IMG/VR virus record: IMGVR_UViG_3300035670_000538
Coordinates: 1-40,283 of that record
From: a virus
Strand: one strand, 5' to 3'
Length of the DNA: 40,283 nt
Under the pieces are notes generated by a model. That model saw nothing but the letters and a program-made list of their open reading frames with translations. It was not told the origin of the DNA and did no database searches. The position numbers were made by a program, and so were the translations under genes. Shown here piece by piece: positions 14,249 to 21,887 of this stretch. Every line of letters begins with the position of its first letter. The first letter of the stretch is position 1.

Positions 14249-14281
14249 GGGGGCGGTCATCCCAAAAGGATGGTCGCCCCC
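14249..14281 (+). terminator. long GC hairpin before the packaging genes
   Basis: GGGGGCGGTCATCC (14249-14262), loop CAAAA, GGATGGTCGCCCCC (14268-14281): 14 pairs including two G-U wobbles. The tract after it (TCCGTCGTTTCT) is only weakly U-rich. It is the strongest simple hairpin in the window, and could be a terminator for the small transcript from 13985 or a processing/stability element. Confidence 0.55.
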
Positions 14282-14307
14282 TCCGTCGTTTCTAGGAGGC
14301 CGGACAA

Positions 14308-14580
14308 GTGAAAATAGGAAAGCGTTGGCTACTGGCAGCGGCCCAAACGGTACGGGGCCACATCCAGCGGAACCCGGAAGCGAAGAACCTCAAGGTCGAC
14401 ATCCGGGGGCTTGCGGATCGCATCAAGCGAGAGGCCATCGCCAGCCGGGAGAAGGAACGCCGGATGGAGTCCCGCCAGCAATCGAGGCCGTGGAGTCCGA
14501 TACCGGGCAGCAAGTGTCCCATCAAGCCGTGCCGCCGTCTTCCGCGATACATTCTCGCGGGGGCGAATAGGGTGAAGTGA
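14308..14580 (+). CDS. basic protein upstream of terminase
   Basis: 90 aa, strongly basic. GTG start with TAGGAGGC about 9 bases upstream. A helical first half (RWLLAAAQTVRGHIQRNPEA, then DRIKREAIASREKERRMESR) and a Pro/Arg-rich second half with two Cys. No family recognised. Position just before TerS suggests a DNA-binding packaging accessory; this is only inference. Confidence 0.5.
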   Translation: MKIGKRWLLAAAQTVRGHIQRNPEAKNLKVDIRGLADRIKREAIASREKERRMESRQQSRPWSPIPGSKCPIKPCRRLPRYILAGANRVK

Positions 14581-14586
14581 ACCGAA

Positions 14587-14655
14587 AAGCCCCAACGACC
14601 GCAATGCGGTCAACCAGTCCCCGGAAGTGCTCAGAGCTACGGGGAATCGGGGCTT
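14587..14655 (+). ncRNA. candidate three-way-junction RNA element before terS
   Basis: Stem 1 AAGCCCC (14587-14593) with GGGGCTT (14649-14655), 7 perfect pairs. Stem 2 GACCGC (14597-14602), loop AAT, GCGGTC (14606-14611), 6 pairs. Stem 3 TCCCCG (14618-14623) with CGGGGA (14640-14645), 6 pairs. All are nested, giving a compact three-way junction with short linkers. It occupies most of the 100-base gap between genes. It could be a cis-regulator, an RNA used in packaging, or DNA cruciform structure near pac/cos. Confidence 0.4.
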
Positions 14656-14679
14656 CAACAGCGAGGAAGCGCAAGGGAT

Positions 14680-15141
14680 GTGGCTCGTCAGAAACCGTCA
14701 AAGAACGTCAGGCACAAGCAGGGTCCGCTCGACGAGGTGGACGGTCGCATTCTTGCGCTCATGATGTCTGACCCTGGGATTACGCAGGCGGAGATTGCCG
14801 AGCGTATTAACTATTCCCCAGAGGTTGTCAACCGCCGAATTAAACGCCCGGAGTTTCAGGCGAGACTGGAAAAAGAGACCGAGGCCATCACAGCCGAGGT
14901 CGTGAAGATCGTCAAGCGGATGCAACTCAAGGCCGCCCTGAGAGCTTCAAGGTTGGTTGACAGCACAGACGAACAGGTTGCGGCCCGCGTTGCGCTCAAG
15001 GTGCTGGACGGGATACCCGAAGTGGCGGCGGGAACGATGAAGCAGGCGACTGACACACCGGGCGAGAACATGAGCGACGATGAGCGAAAAGCTGTGGCAA
15101 GGTATCTGGCTGAAAGCGAGGGCGAGGAAGCCGAAGAGTAA
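14680..15141 (+). CDS. terS: terminase small subunit
   Basis: 153 aa from GTG14680. Residues about 20-50 hold an HTH (DGRILALMMSDPGITQAEIA, ERINYSPEVVNRRIKRPEF) typical of TerS DNA recognition. A helical middle with RMQLKAALRASRLVDS suits oligomerisation, and the tail is acidic. It recognises the packaging site and activates TerL. It overlaps terL by 62 bases. Confidence 0.78.
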   Translation: MARQKPSKNVRHKQGPLDEVDGRILALMMSDPGITQAEIAERINYSPEVVNRRIKRPEFQARLEKETEAITAEVVKIVKRMQLKAALRASRLVDSTDEQVAARVALKVLDGIPEVAAGTMKQATDTPGENMSDDERKAVARYLAESEGEEAEE

Positions 15142-16693
15142 GCGGCTCCTGTTGATGTATGTCCGGGCGTTCTTCGGACTCCGAGTTCCCGATACGAAGG
15201 TCTGTCACGACCATTCCACCCCCGGCGATTTCGTGGCCGATGCGTTCTTTGAGAAGCACCCGCTGATGTTGGTTGTCGCCTCACGGCACGGGTACAAGAC
15301 CCTGCTTACGGCGATCATCGACGTTCTGGATATGTGGTTCAAGGGGGCCGGGATTGTTCACGCCGGGGCCATTGAAGCACAGGCGAACAAGGGATACTCC
15401 TACGTTCGAGACTTCTGCGTGAGAGTGTTCTCCGATCAGCTTGCTGGACCGCCGCTGATGCACCAGACGACGTTCAAGAATGGGGGCAAGATCGAGGTCT
15501 ACCCCATGACGATGAACAAGATGGCCGGTCCGCACGAGCCGAAACTGAGGCGGGATGAGACGGACCTTGCCAAGCCCCAAGCCCTCGAGCAGTCGAAGGG
15601 CATACCGACCGAAAAGGGCGGCGTGAAGATCGGGGTAATCGACACATCGAGCCGCTACTTCTCGCACGGCAACGTCCAGCGGATGATCGATGAGGCAGAG
15701 GAGACGGGCCGGAAGGTTCACATCTGGTGCTACAAGGAAGTGACGGAGAAGTGCAGGTCGGAGCGTAGTGGGACAACCCCAGCGGTTGCGTGGATCGATC
15801 GGGAGGCGTTACATGCCGTCAGGCCGGAAGAGTATCGAGGGTTTTCTGAATCTGAGCGACAGCATTACCAGCGGTATGACGTATGGAGTGGCTGTCACGA
15901 GTGCCCTCTGCTTCCTAGTTGCTGCGGTGATCTTCGTCGTGCGAACGGCAACCAGTCCATTGACGAGGCGATTGTCCAATTCCGGGAGGCGTCCGCTGAG
16001 ACGTGGATCGCGCAATTCGAGTCCCGACGCGCAACGAACGAAGGCGTCATCTACAAGTACGAGTGGAAGCCCCGGTATCATGTGGTTGGCTCCTGGGTTC
16101 TCCCGGCGAACTGGAAACGAGAAGGAAGCATATACCGATGCCTTGACTTCGGGCGAAACCGCCCATCGGTCGGTTGGATTTATGCTGACGGGGTGCGGGA
16201 TATTCACTTCGCGGAGTTAGAGCCGTTTGACCTGACGATCGACGCGCTCAAGTTGGAGATTCGGAAGGTTGACGAGCGGTTCGGGTTGAGGCCGGAGGAT
16301 GTGGAGTTGACGTATTGCGACCCGGCTGGCGTTCAGCGGACGGACATGGACATCGGCAACCGTCTGGACAAGCTGGGAACGCCAACGGTTCAGCCGGCAG
16401 ACGGCTACAACCTCAAGGCGGTGATTCCGGCGAGGATCGGAGTCTGGGACGGCATCGAGGAGGTCAAGAGCCGTCTGAAGATCGAGGGTGGGAAGGCGAT
16501 GTTTCAGGTTGTCGGGCCGAACTGCCCGGAGACGATCAAGGCGTTCGAGAGTTACCGCAAGAAGCGACATGGTTCCGGCTTGTGGCTGAATGAGCCGGAG
16601 GATCCGCAAGAGTTCGAGCATCCAATGGACCGTATTCGATACTTCATCGTAGGCAAGTACAAGACCAAGCCGAGCAAATGGGAGGCCGCCTAA
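15080..16693 (+). CDS. terL: terminase large subunit
   Basis: 537 aa. ATPase with a Walker A-like ASRHGYKT (67-74) that lacks the first canonical Gly but keeps G-x-K-T, and a Walker B-like RRDET (158-161). RNase-H-fold nuclease with acidic D355 (CLDFGRNRP), D414 (TYCDPAG) and D517 (MDRIRYF). Between the domains is a Cys cluster, CHECPLLPSCC (272-282), that could bind metal. It pumps and cuts DNA at the portal. The stop overlaps the portal start (TAATG). Confidence 0.9.
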   Translation: MSEKLWQGIWLKARARKPKSKRLLLMYVRAFFGLRVPDTKVCHDHSTPGDFVADAFFEKHPLMLVVASRHGYKTLLTAIIDVLDMWFKGAGIVHAGAIEAQANKGYSYVRDFCVRVFSDQLAGPPLMHQTTFKNGGKIEVYPMTMNKMAGPHEPKLRRDETDLAKPQALEQSKGIPTEKGGVKIGVIDTSSRYFSHGNVQRMIDEAEETGRKVHIWCYKEVTEKCRSERSGTTPAVAWIDREALHAVRPEEYRGFSESERQHYQRYDVWSGCHECPLLPSCCGDLRRANGNQSIDEAIVQFREASAETWIAQFESRRATNEGVIYKYEWKPRYHVVGSWVLPANWKREGSIYRCLDFGRNRPSVGWIYADGVRDIHFAELEPFDLTIDALKLEIRKVDERFGLRPEDVELTYCDPAGVQRTDMDIGNRLDKLGTPTVQPADGYNLKAVIPARIGVWDGIEEVKSRLKIEGGKAMFQVVGPNCPETIKAFESYRKKRHGSGLWLNEPEDPQEFEHPMDRIRYFIVGKYKTKPSKWEAA

Positions 16694-18189
16694 TGGCGGG
16701 TACGTTCAATCCACTCATCCGGTCGAACGTGACGGACACGCTGAATCGTGCGTTGCGAGAGGCCGAGGACAAGTCGGAGGAGATATTCCGGGCGCGTCGA
16801 CAGATGTGCGCGGATTACTTCTTCGATCGGGTGCTGGCGGAGGACAACGGGGACGATGGCTACCTCAAGGAGTTCTTCGCATACGAGAACGAGAAGGGTG
16901 CGCTGGAATACCCCTCATATCTGGGCCTTGAGCATGTTCCCATCACCCGGAAGATCGCCCGTAAGAAGGCGAAGGTCTACAAGGTCCAGCCGATTCGCAA
17001 AGTGGGCGGCAATCCTGCCGAGGACTATCAAGCCCTCCTCGACCTCTCGTCCTGGTCGGCGTTCTCCAAGAAGGTCGATCAACTGACGTATCTACTGAAC
17101 GACATCTGCGTTGGGGTCTACGTCTCGCAGGACAAGACCCGGCTGATGCCGAGACTGTACACGGACTTCGTGCCGCTGTTCGACGGCAACGATCCCTTCC
17201 AGCCCGTCGCGGTCGTTGTGCCGACATCGTGGGTTGACGCGAAGGGGGCGCAAGTCTGGGCCTACTTCGACGCGGAGAATATGTGGCTCTGTACCTCGAA
17301 GGGCGACCGAACGGACGTTGAGGGTGTCCAGCAGGGGCCGCATAACTACGGCGCACTGCCGTTCATCTTCCCGCACTACGACTTCCCGGTGGATCACTTC
17401 TTCGGCACTCCCCGCGTTGCATTGATTCAAGCCAACCAGCAGATCGACGTTGCGAAGACCTCGCTGAATCAGGTGATGAAGATGCAGGGGTATAAGCAAG
17501 TTGTGATCGTGGGCAACACGGGCGACACGGCGAGTAAGGTGGTGATGGGCAAGAGCCGGGCGCTGGTGCTTACGCCGTCCAATACCCCATCCGAGGTTCA
17601 GCCGTCCGCATCGGTGCTGGATATGCAGCCGGACTTCGTGGGCCACATCGAGGGCATCAAGTTCGGGATGGAGTTGGCCGCGTTCAACGAGAACGTGAAC
17701 ATCCGCTGGCGCATCGAGGGCGGGGCACAGTCGGGCGTGGCGATGAAGATACAGGACATGGACGACCTCGAAGACCGCTATCAGACGGTGGAGGTCTACC
17801 AGGATTTCATCGAGCGTCCCTTGTATGAGAAGGTCGCCGCCTATCGCAAGGCCAACATCTTGTCGGCTCCGGTGGAGCAGGGCGAGTTCATGGCGGACTT
17901 CGCGGACATCGACTATCCCGAAACGGTGGACGAGACGGCAAGCCGTGAGACGCACGAACTGACGAACAACCTGACGAACGCGATCCGGCTCATCAAGCAG
18001 CGCAACCCGGACCTCACCGATGAGCAGGCGGCCAAAGAGTTCCTTGTCAACCGGAAGGTCAACGGCCTGACGGCGAAACGGGGATTATCGGTGGAGTCGA
18101 TCTTGGCAACGCTTCAGCCCACACCGGAAGAACTGGCGGAGTTGGGCGTTGAGCCGGATGAGCCGGAAGGCGAGGGCGTAGATGTCTGA
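16693..18189 (+). CDS. portal protein
   Basis: 498 aa, usual size for a portal. It directly follows terL. Features include an N-terminal helical part, YLGLEHVPITRKIARKKAKVY, a beta-rich middle (RLYTDFVPLFDG), a long helix region with ALIQANQQIDVAKTSLNQVM, and an acidic tail DEPEGEG. It forms the dodecameric ring for DNA passage. ATG16693 in the terL stop is preferred over 16678 for its coupling. The C-terminus overlaps the next start by 8 bases. Confidence 0.85.
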   Translation: MAGTFNPLIRSNVTDTLNRALREAEDKSEEIFRARRQMCADYFFDRVLAEDNGDDGYLKEFFAYENEKGALEYPSYLGLEHVPITRKIARKKAKVYKVQPIRKVGGNPAEDYQALLDLSSWSAFSKKVDQLTYLLNDICVGVYVSQDKTRLMPRLYTDFVPLFDGNDPFQPVAVVVPTSWVDAKGAQVWAYFDAENMWLCTSKGDRTDVEGVQQGPHNYGALPFIFPHYDFPVDHFFGTPRVALIQANQQIDVAKTSLNQVMKMQGYKQVVIVGNTGDTASKVVMGKSRALVLTPSNTPSEVQPSASVLDMQPDFVGHIEGIKFGMELAAFNENVNIRWRIEGGAQSGVAMKIQDMDDLEDRYQTVEVYQDFIERPLYEKVAAYRKANILSAPVEQGEFMADFADIDYPETVDETASRETHELTNNLTNAIRLIKQRNPDLTDEQAAKEFLVNRKVNGLTAKRGLSVESILATLQPTPEELAELGVEPDEPEGEGVDV

Positions 18190-18493
18190 GCAGCGCATCC
18201 GGGCCGGGCTTGCCAAGTTGGACACGCTGACGAAGACGGCGAAGGGGGCGGTGGAGCGGGACTTCTACAAGGGCTTATCGCCAGCGTCCAACGAGTTCTT
18301 CGAGCTGGTTCCCGTTGACGTAAACGGGCAAGAGGTCAAGGTGTTCCGGGGGTTCTTGGTTGCTGGCCTTCGGGCGTTCAAGCGGAACGAGAAGCGTCTC
18401 ATCCAGTCAACGAAAGCCGGAGTGGAGTTCGCCCGTGGCATACAAGGTCAAGTACGAGAAGGTGCTGCCGCGAACAGTCCTGCCGCTGAGTAA
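18182..18493 (+). CDS. head-module hypothetical protein, 103 aa
   Basis: Small, basic, helical N-terminus (RAGLAKLDTLTKTAKGAVER), then a VPVDVNGQEVKVFRGF beta segment. It lies between portal and the morphogenesis protein and overlaps both, so it belongs to the head-assembly operon. No family recognised. Confidence 0.6.
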   Translation: MSEQRIRAGLAKLDTLTKTAKGAVERDFYKGLSPASNEFFELVPVDVNGQEVKVFRGFLVAGLRAFKRNEKRLIQSTKAGVEFARGIQGQVREGAAANSPAAE

Positions 18494-18878
18494 GGCGGAC
18501 TGGAAGAACATCGGCGGGATCGTGAAGGTGGAAGTGCAGAACGGGATGGCCGCACAGGTACAAGTGGACGGGAGGGCTTACGAGCCGCTGAAACCCGCGA
18601 CGATTAAGCAGAAGATTCGAGACGGGTATTCGGTCACGGCGACGCACCGTCTGATACGAACACAGAACCTGATGGACAATCAAGTGGTGACTCCATCGGT
18701 TGATAGGGTTGAGTTGACATTGGGGCCGACGCGGGAGTATATCGGGTACATCCAACAGGAAGCACCGAACCCCGGCAACGTGGCGACGAAATTCTTCGGC
18801 ATCAGCGAGAATTGCGCTCAGCGCATCTTGGCGTATGTGGACCAACAGGTGACGAAGTGGCTCTCCCGGAAGAGTTGA
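18435..18878 (+). CDS. virion morphogenesis / head-tail protein (gp10/GpG-like)
   Basis: 147 aa from GTG18435, start chosen because the upstream part of this frame overlaps the previous gene with poor codons. The segment with YEPLKPATIKQKI, then THRLIRTQNLMDNQVVTPS resembles the PLxPxTIxxK...LxxTGxLxxS core of phage virion-morphogenesis proteins, followed by a TREYIGYIQQ strand. Likely a head-completion or tail-joining factor. Confidence 0.55.
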   Translation: MAYKVKYEKVLPRTVLPLSKADWKNIGGIVKVEVQNGMAAQVQVDGRAYEPLKPATIKQKIRDGYSVTATHRLIRTQNLMDNQVVTPSVDRVELTLGPTREYIGYIQQEAPNPGNVATKFFGISENCAQRILAYVDQQVTKWLSRKS

Positions 18879-19336
18879 GTCGGTTGCTCATCGTATTGCA
18901 CAATGGGGCGTTCATCGAGGCGAACAAGGCCACGCTGACGTTCCAGCAGCAGGTCGAAACGCTCCGGGCGTTGGGGATGTCGGATGAGTCGATACGCCGG
19001 GCGATCCTGCTGGACTTCATCGAAGACAACGGAGTGTATTTCGGCGGGTTCCGTAGTGCGATCCGCGAACAAGTGGCCGGAGGGGTTCATCAGGCGTATC
19101 AGTTGGGCGTGAATGAGACGTACAAGGCATCGGGCGGCGACGGGCTGTATCGCTGGACAACGGTGGGCGATGAGCGGTCGTGCGAGGATTGCGCCGAACG
19201 TGCCGGGCAGGAGAAGACGCTCGAGGAGTGGGAGACGATCGGGATGCCCAAGTCGGGATTCAGCCGTTGCGGTCGGAGGTGTCGTTGTGAGATCACTCCC
19301 ATCGAAGCGGATGCACCGTCGAAGATGACGGTCTGA
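18857..19336 (+). CDS. MuF-like minor head protein (C-terminal domain type)
   Basis: 159 aa from GTG18857. The helical first half is followed by the MuF signature: YRWTTVGDERSCEDCAERAG, EEWETIGMPKSG and RCGRRCRCEI. The Cys pairs probably bind metal. MuF-type proteins are minor capsid components packed with the head. The gene lies after portal as expected but is short, holding mainly the C-terminal domain. Followed by a terminator hairpin. Confidence 0.75.
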   Translation: MALPEELSRLLIVLHNGAFIEANKATLTFQQQVETLRALGMSDESIRRAILLDFIEDNGVYFGGFRSAIREQVAGGVHQAYQLGVNETYKASGGDGLYRWTTVGDERSCEDCAERAGQEKTLEEWETIGMPKSGFSRCGRRCRCEITPIEADAPSKMTV

Positions 19337-19376
19337 CGTAGCCGAACATACGCAGCACAGCCCTATTGAAACACTC

Positions 19377-19422
19377 AAGGGGCCGACGCTCTCTCGGACG
19401 AGGGGGTGCATCGGCCCCTTTT
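19377..19422 (+). terminator. rho-independent terminator
   Basis: AAGGGGCCGA (19377-19386) pairs perfectly with TCGGCCCCTT (19411-19420), 10 base pairs around a 24-base loop that can form an inner CTC/GAG stem. It is followed by TTCATTT. It separates the packaging genes from scaffold and capsid, perhaps as a partial terminator that tunes their ratio. Confidence 0.7.
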
Positions 19423-19458
19423 CATTTCAACCGCCCGGATGGGCAAGGAGAAGATGTC

Positions 19459-20025
19459 ATGGCAGGATTGCCAGAAGAGATCAAGAAGAAACTGCTGGAA
19501 GGCAGCCCATTGACTCCGGAGGAGTCGAAGGTGGTTGCGGAGCATAACGCCTACTTGGAGAAGGAAGCCAAAGAAGCGTTTGCACGCCGCGACGAAGCGA
19601 AGAAGCGTGCCGAAGCCCTTGAGGAAGCCGAACGCGCACGGAAGACCGCCGAGGAGTCGGAGGTTCAGAAGGCACAGCGCGAGAAGTCGGAAGCCGAAGC
19701 ACGGGCGAAGGCATTGGAAGCCGAGGCGGAAGAGGGACGGCGGTATCGTGCCGCTAAACTCGAAGAACTCAAGAAGTCCTTTGGCGACGCATGGTCGGAG
19801 TCCTACGCCAAGCTGCCGCTCGAAGACCTTGAGAAACTGGCCGCCAAGCTCAACGAGAAGAAGCCCGGAGTGCCTGCGCCCCCTGGCAGCGCATCGGAAG
19901 GCCCCAAAGACTATGCGGAGTATCTGCGCAGCCCCGCACGGTTCGGAGAATGGGGAGAGAAGAACCGGGAACAACTGGAACGCATGAAGTCCGAATGGCA
20001 GGCGAATCAGCGGGGTCGCCGCTAG
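19459..20025 (+). CDS. scaffolding protein
   Basis: 188 aa, highly charged Glu/Lys/Ala coiled coil from about residue 25 to 125, then a Pro/Gly break (KKPGVPAPPGS) and a basic C-terminus (SEWQANQRGRR) suited to capsid binding. Its size, charge and place directly before the capsid gene fit a scaffold. ATG19459 has GCAAGGAGAAG upstream; the longer in-frame start at 19366 runs through the terminator and is rejected. Confidence 0.75.
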   Translation: MAGLPEEIKKKLLEGSPLTPEESKVVAEHNAYLEKEAKEAFARRDEAKKRAEALEEAERARKTAEESEVQKAQREKSEAEARAKALEAEAEEGRRYRAAKLEELKKSFGDAWSESYAKLPLEDLEKLAAKLNEKKPGVPAPPGSASEGPKDYAEYLRSPARFGEWGEKNREQLERMKSEWQANQRGRR

Positions 20026-20049
20026 CATCGGAGCAAGGAGTAGCAAGAA

Positions 20050-21018
20050 ATGGCTGCTGTCACCTTTACCACCCTCATCGACAAGTCGCCCACCTTCTTG
20101 TCGGAGTATATGAGCGCGATGCTCCCGGAGAAGTCCGTCATGGTCTCTTCGGGTGCGGCTCGTATCGACGATCAGCTGGGGGCGCAGCTTTCCGCACAGG
20201 GCGGAAAGACGCTCTCTCGTCGGCTGTATGACGAGGACACGACGGACGAGGAAGTTCTCGCCGCCGCAACCAACCTTACGGTCCAAGCCCTCACGACCGA
20301 CGCGGACATCGTGGCCGTCTGCGCGCGCGGTCGTGCGCGTGGCTCGGAAGACCTCGCCGCAATCTTGGCGCAGGCCGATCCTCTGGCCGAGTTCGCCGCA
20401 CAGCGGACGAACTACTGGGCGCGGAAGTTTGACACCGCACTCATCAAGGTCGCCACGGGTGCGCTCGGTGCGCTCGGCGCGACGGTGCAATACACCGACC
20501 CGGCATCCTCGCCGTTCGCGTACGAGCATGTTCTCGGGGCGGTGGACCTGATGGGCGACAATTCGGAAGACCTGTCCATCATCATCTGCCACTCGAAGAT
20601 CTACCACGACATGCTCCGTCAGAACATCGTCACCTTCCCGAACGCTGGTGCGGTCGGTCAGGCGAGCGTGTTCCTCGGCGGGTTCATCGGCAACCGCAAG
20701 GTCGTGGTCTCGGATCAGGTGTACAACACGGGCGGCGTGTACTCGACGTACATCGTCGCTCCGGGTGCGTTCACGCTGGCCTTCCAGAAGCAGGTCACGG
20801 TTGAAGCATACCGTGAGCCGTTGCTGGCTGGCGGCACGGAGATCCTTGTGGACACGGTGCATTTCGTGGCCCACAAGAACTACGTGAAGTGGAGCGGAAC
20901 GGCGGCTGGCATCACGCCGACGAACGCTGAGCTGGCGACAACCGGCAACTGGACGGGCGTGGCCGGCAACGACAAGATGTATCGTGCGGTTGAGTTGCAA
21001 TGCAAATCCACCTTCTAA
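20050..21018 (+). CDS. major capsid protein
   Basis: 322 aa, following the scaffold gene with a GCAAGGAG RBS. It has the make-up of HK97-fold coats in this position: an N-terminal helix, ARKFDTALIKVATGALGALG, an HSKIYHDMLRQN helix, then GGFIGNRKVVVSDQ and VEAYREPLLAGG strands. The C-terminal about 40 residues (GITPTNAELATTGNW...) look like an added surface loop. Codon use is highly biased, as expected for an abundant protein. The exact family was not verified. Confidence 0.82.
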   Translation: MAAVTFTTLIDKSPTFLSEYMSAMLPEKSVMVSSGAARIDDQLGAQLSAQGGKTLSRRLYDEDTTDEEVLAAATNLTVQALTTDADIVAVCARGRARGSEDLAAILAQADPLAEFAAQRTNYWARKFDTALIKVATGALGALGATVQYTDPASSPFAYEHVLGAVDLMGDNSEDLSIIICHSKIYHDMLRQNIVTFPNAGAVGQASVFLGGFIGNRKVVVSDQVYNTGGVYSTYIVAPGAFTLAFQKQVTVEAYREPLLAGGTEILVDTVHFVAHKNYVKWSGTAAGITPTNAELATTGNWTGVAGNDKMYRAVELQCKSTF

Positions 21019-21040
21019 CGACGAAAGGACGAACACAACC

Positions 21041-21475
21041 ATGAAGAAGATTCTGCTTGTCTCCGTGGCTCTCGCCCTCCTCGTTGGGAGTGCGGATGCC
21101 CAGTACCGTGTCCACAGCTTGTTCTCGTCGGAGTCCTACTCCAACACGAGCGCGGACACGTCCGACACCATTGTTCTCGACCCGTTCGAGTCGCTGTCGC
21201 TGTTCTTCTCGTTTGCCGACTCGAACAACGTCAATATCGACGTTGACTATCGCCACGGTTCCGGCGCATGGGTTGAGTATGTGGCGTCAGATTCCACGAA
21301 TAACGTGACGGCTGCTGGTTCTTCGATCGGCAAGCTCATCCGTCGCCTGACAACCGACAACATCCCCGGCGCGGCTGAATTCCGGGTGCGGGTGACGGGC
21401 ATGGGCGCGGCTTCCGGTAAGAACGGCACGACCTCGGCCACTTTCAACGGCTGGGCGTTCATTCGGCAGGAGTGA
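21041..21475 (+). CDS. signal-peptide-bearing protein next to the capsid gene
   Basis: 144 aa. MKKILLVSVALALLVGSADA then Q: a classic Sec signal peptide, cleavage after ADA. The mature part is Ser/Thr/Asp-rich and beta-like (VLDPFESLSLFFSFADS, EFRVRVTGMG, FNGWAFIRQE), reading like an Ig- or jelly-roll domain. An AAAGGAC RBS is present. Sitting between capsid and connector genes it would be called a head decoration protein, yet it should be exported. Possibly an envelope-facing or post-lysis-bound decoration. Confidence 0.7.
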   Translation: MKKILLVSVALALLVGSADAQYRVHSLFSSESYSNTSADTSDTIVLDPFESLSLFFSFADSNNVNIDVDYRHGSGAWVEYVASDSTNNVTAAGSSIGKLIRRLTTDNIPGAAEFRVRVTGMGAASGKNGTTSATFNGWAFIRQE

Positions 21476-21496
21476 TCCACTCATTCTCGGCATGGC

Positions 21497-21520
21497 GGGG
21501 CCGGTCGGATGATCGGCCCC
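21497..21520 (+). terminator. GC hairpin terminator after the capsid-linked gene
   Basis: GGGGCCGGT (21497-21505), loop CGGATG, ATCGGCCCC (21512-21520), 9 pairs with one wobble, then GTTCG. It shares the GGGGCCG/CGGCCCC core with the terminator at 19377. There is no U tract, so readthrough is likely. Confidence 0.5.
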
Positions 21521-21551
21521 GTTCGCCGGGGCTAACACTCGGAGGAGTGTC

Positions 21552-21884
21552 ATGGCAAAGCGCGACAATCAGGCGGCGGAAGCCGTCGAAGAAGCAAAGA
21601 CGAAGAAGTATCGGGTGGTTCTGCCGTCAGGCGATGAGAGCTACCGTCTCAACGTGAGCAACGGTCAGACCATCGTGGAGTCCATCGTGATCGTCGACCT
21701 GGATGAGGTCCGGGCGAGAGAAATGCGCCAGCGGTATCGGGCGGTGCTGGAACAGCCGAACGTGGAGCATGTGAAACCGGGAAGCCTCGTCGAATGGCCG
21801 CTCCCGTCGAACGAGCCGTATCCGAACCGGACACAGGTTGGCATCCGTGCCGGGATCCTGAAGGAAGTCAAAGAAAGCGTCTAG
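21552..21884 (+). CDS. hypothetical virion-module protein, 110 aa
   Basis: A charged, helical N-terminus (QAAEAVEEAKTKKY) then beta segments (YRVVLPSGDESYRLNVSNG, IVESIVIVDLDEV). Preceded by GGAGGAGTGTC. It lies between the capsid group and the connector, so a head-completion role is possible. Not recognised. Confidence 0.6.
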   Translation: MAKRDNQAAEAVEEAKTKKYRVVLPSGDESYRLNVSNGQTIVESIVIVDLDEVRAREMRQRYRAVLEQPNVEHVKPGSLVEWPLPSNEPYPNRTQVGIRAGILKEVKESV

Positions 21885-21887
21885 CCA

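Noticed and set aside
14587-14655. tRNA or known ribozyme
   Set aside because: The 7-bp closing stem suggested a tRNA, but there are only two internal arms, no anticodon or T-loop sequence, and no hammerhead core (CUGANGA/GAAA).
14577-14771. 64-codon + frame starting GTG before terS
   Set aside because: Product is Ser/Arg/Ala-rich, runs about 90 bases into terS in another phase, and covers the three-way-junction element.
19375-21042. 555-codon open frame on the minus strand opposite scaffold and capsid genes
   Set aside because: It is the antisense shadow of strongly codon-biased GC-rich genes; the product is Arg/His/Leu-rich with no motif, and all neighbours are on the + strand.
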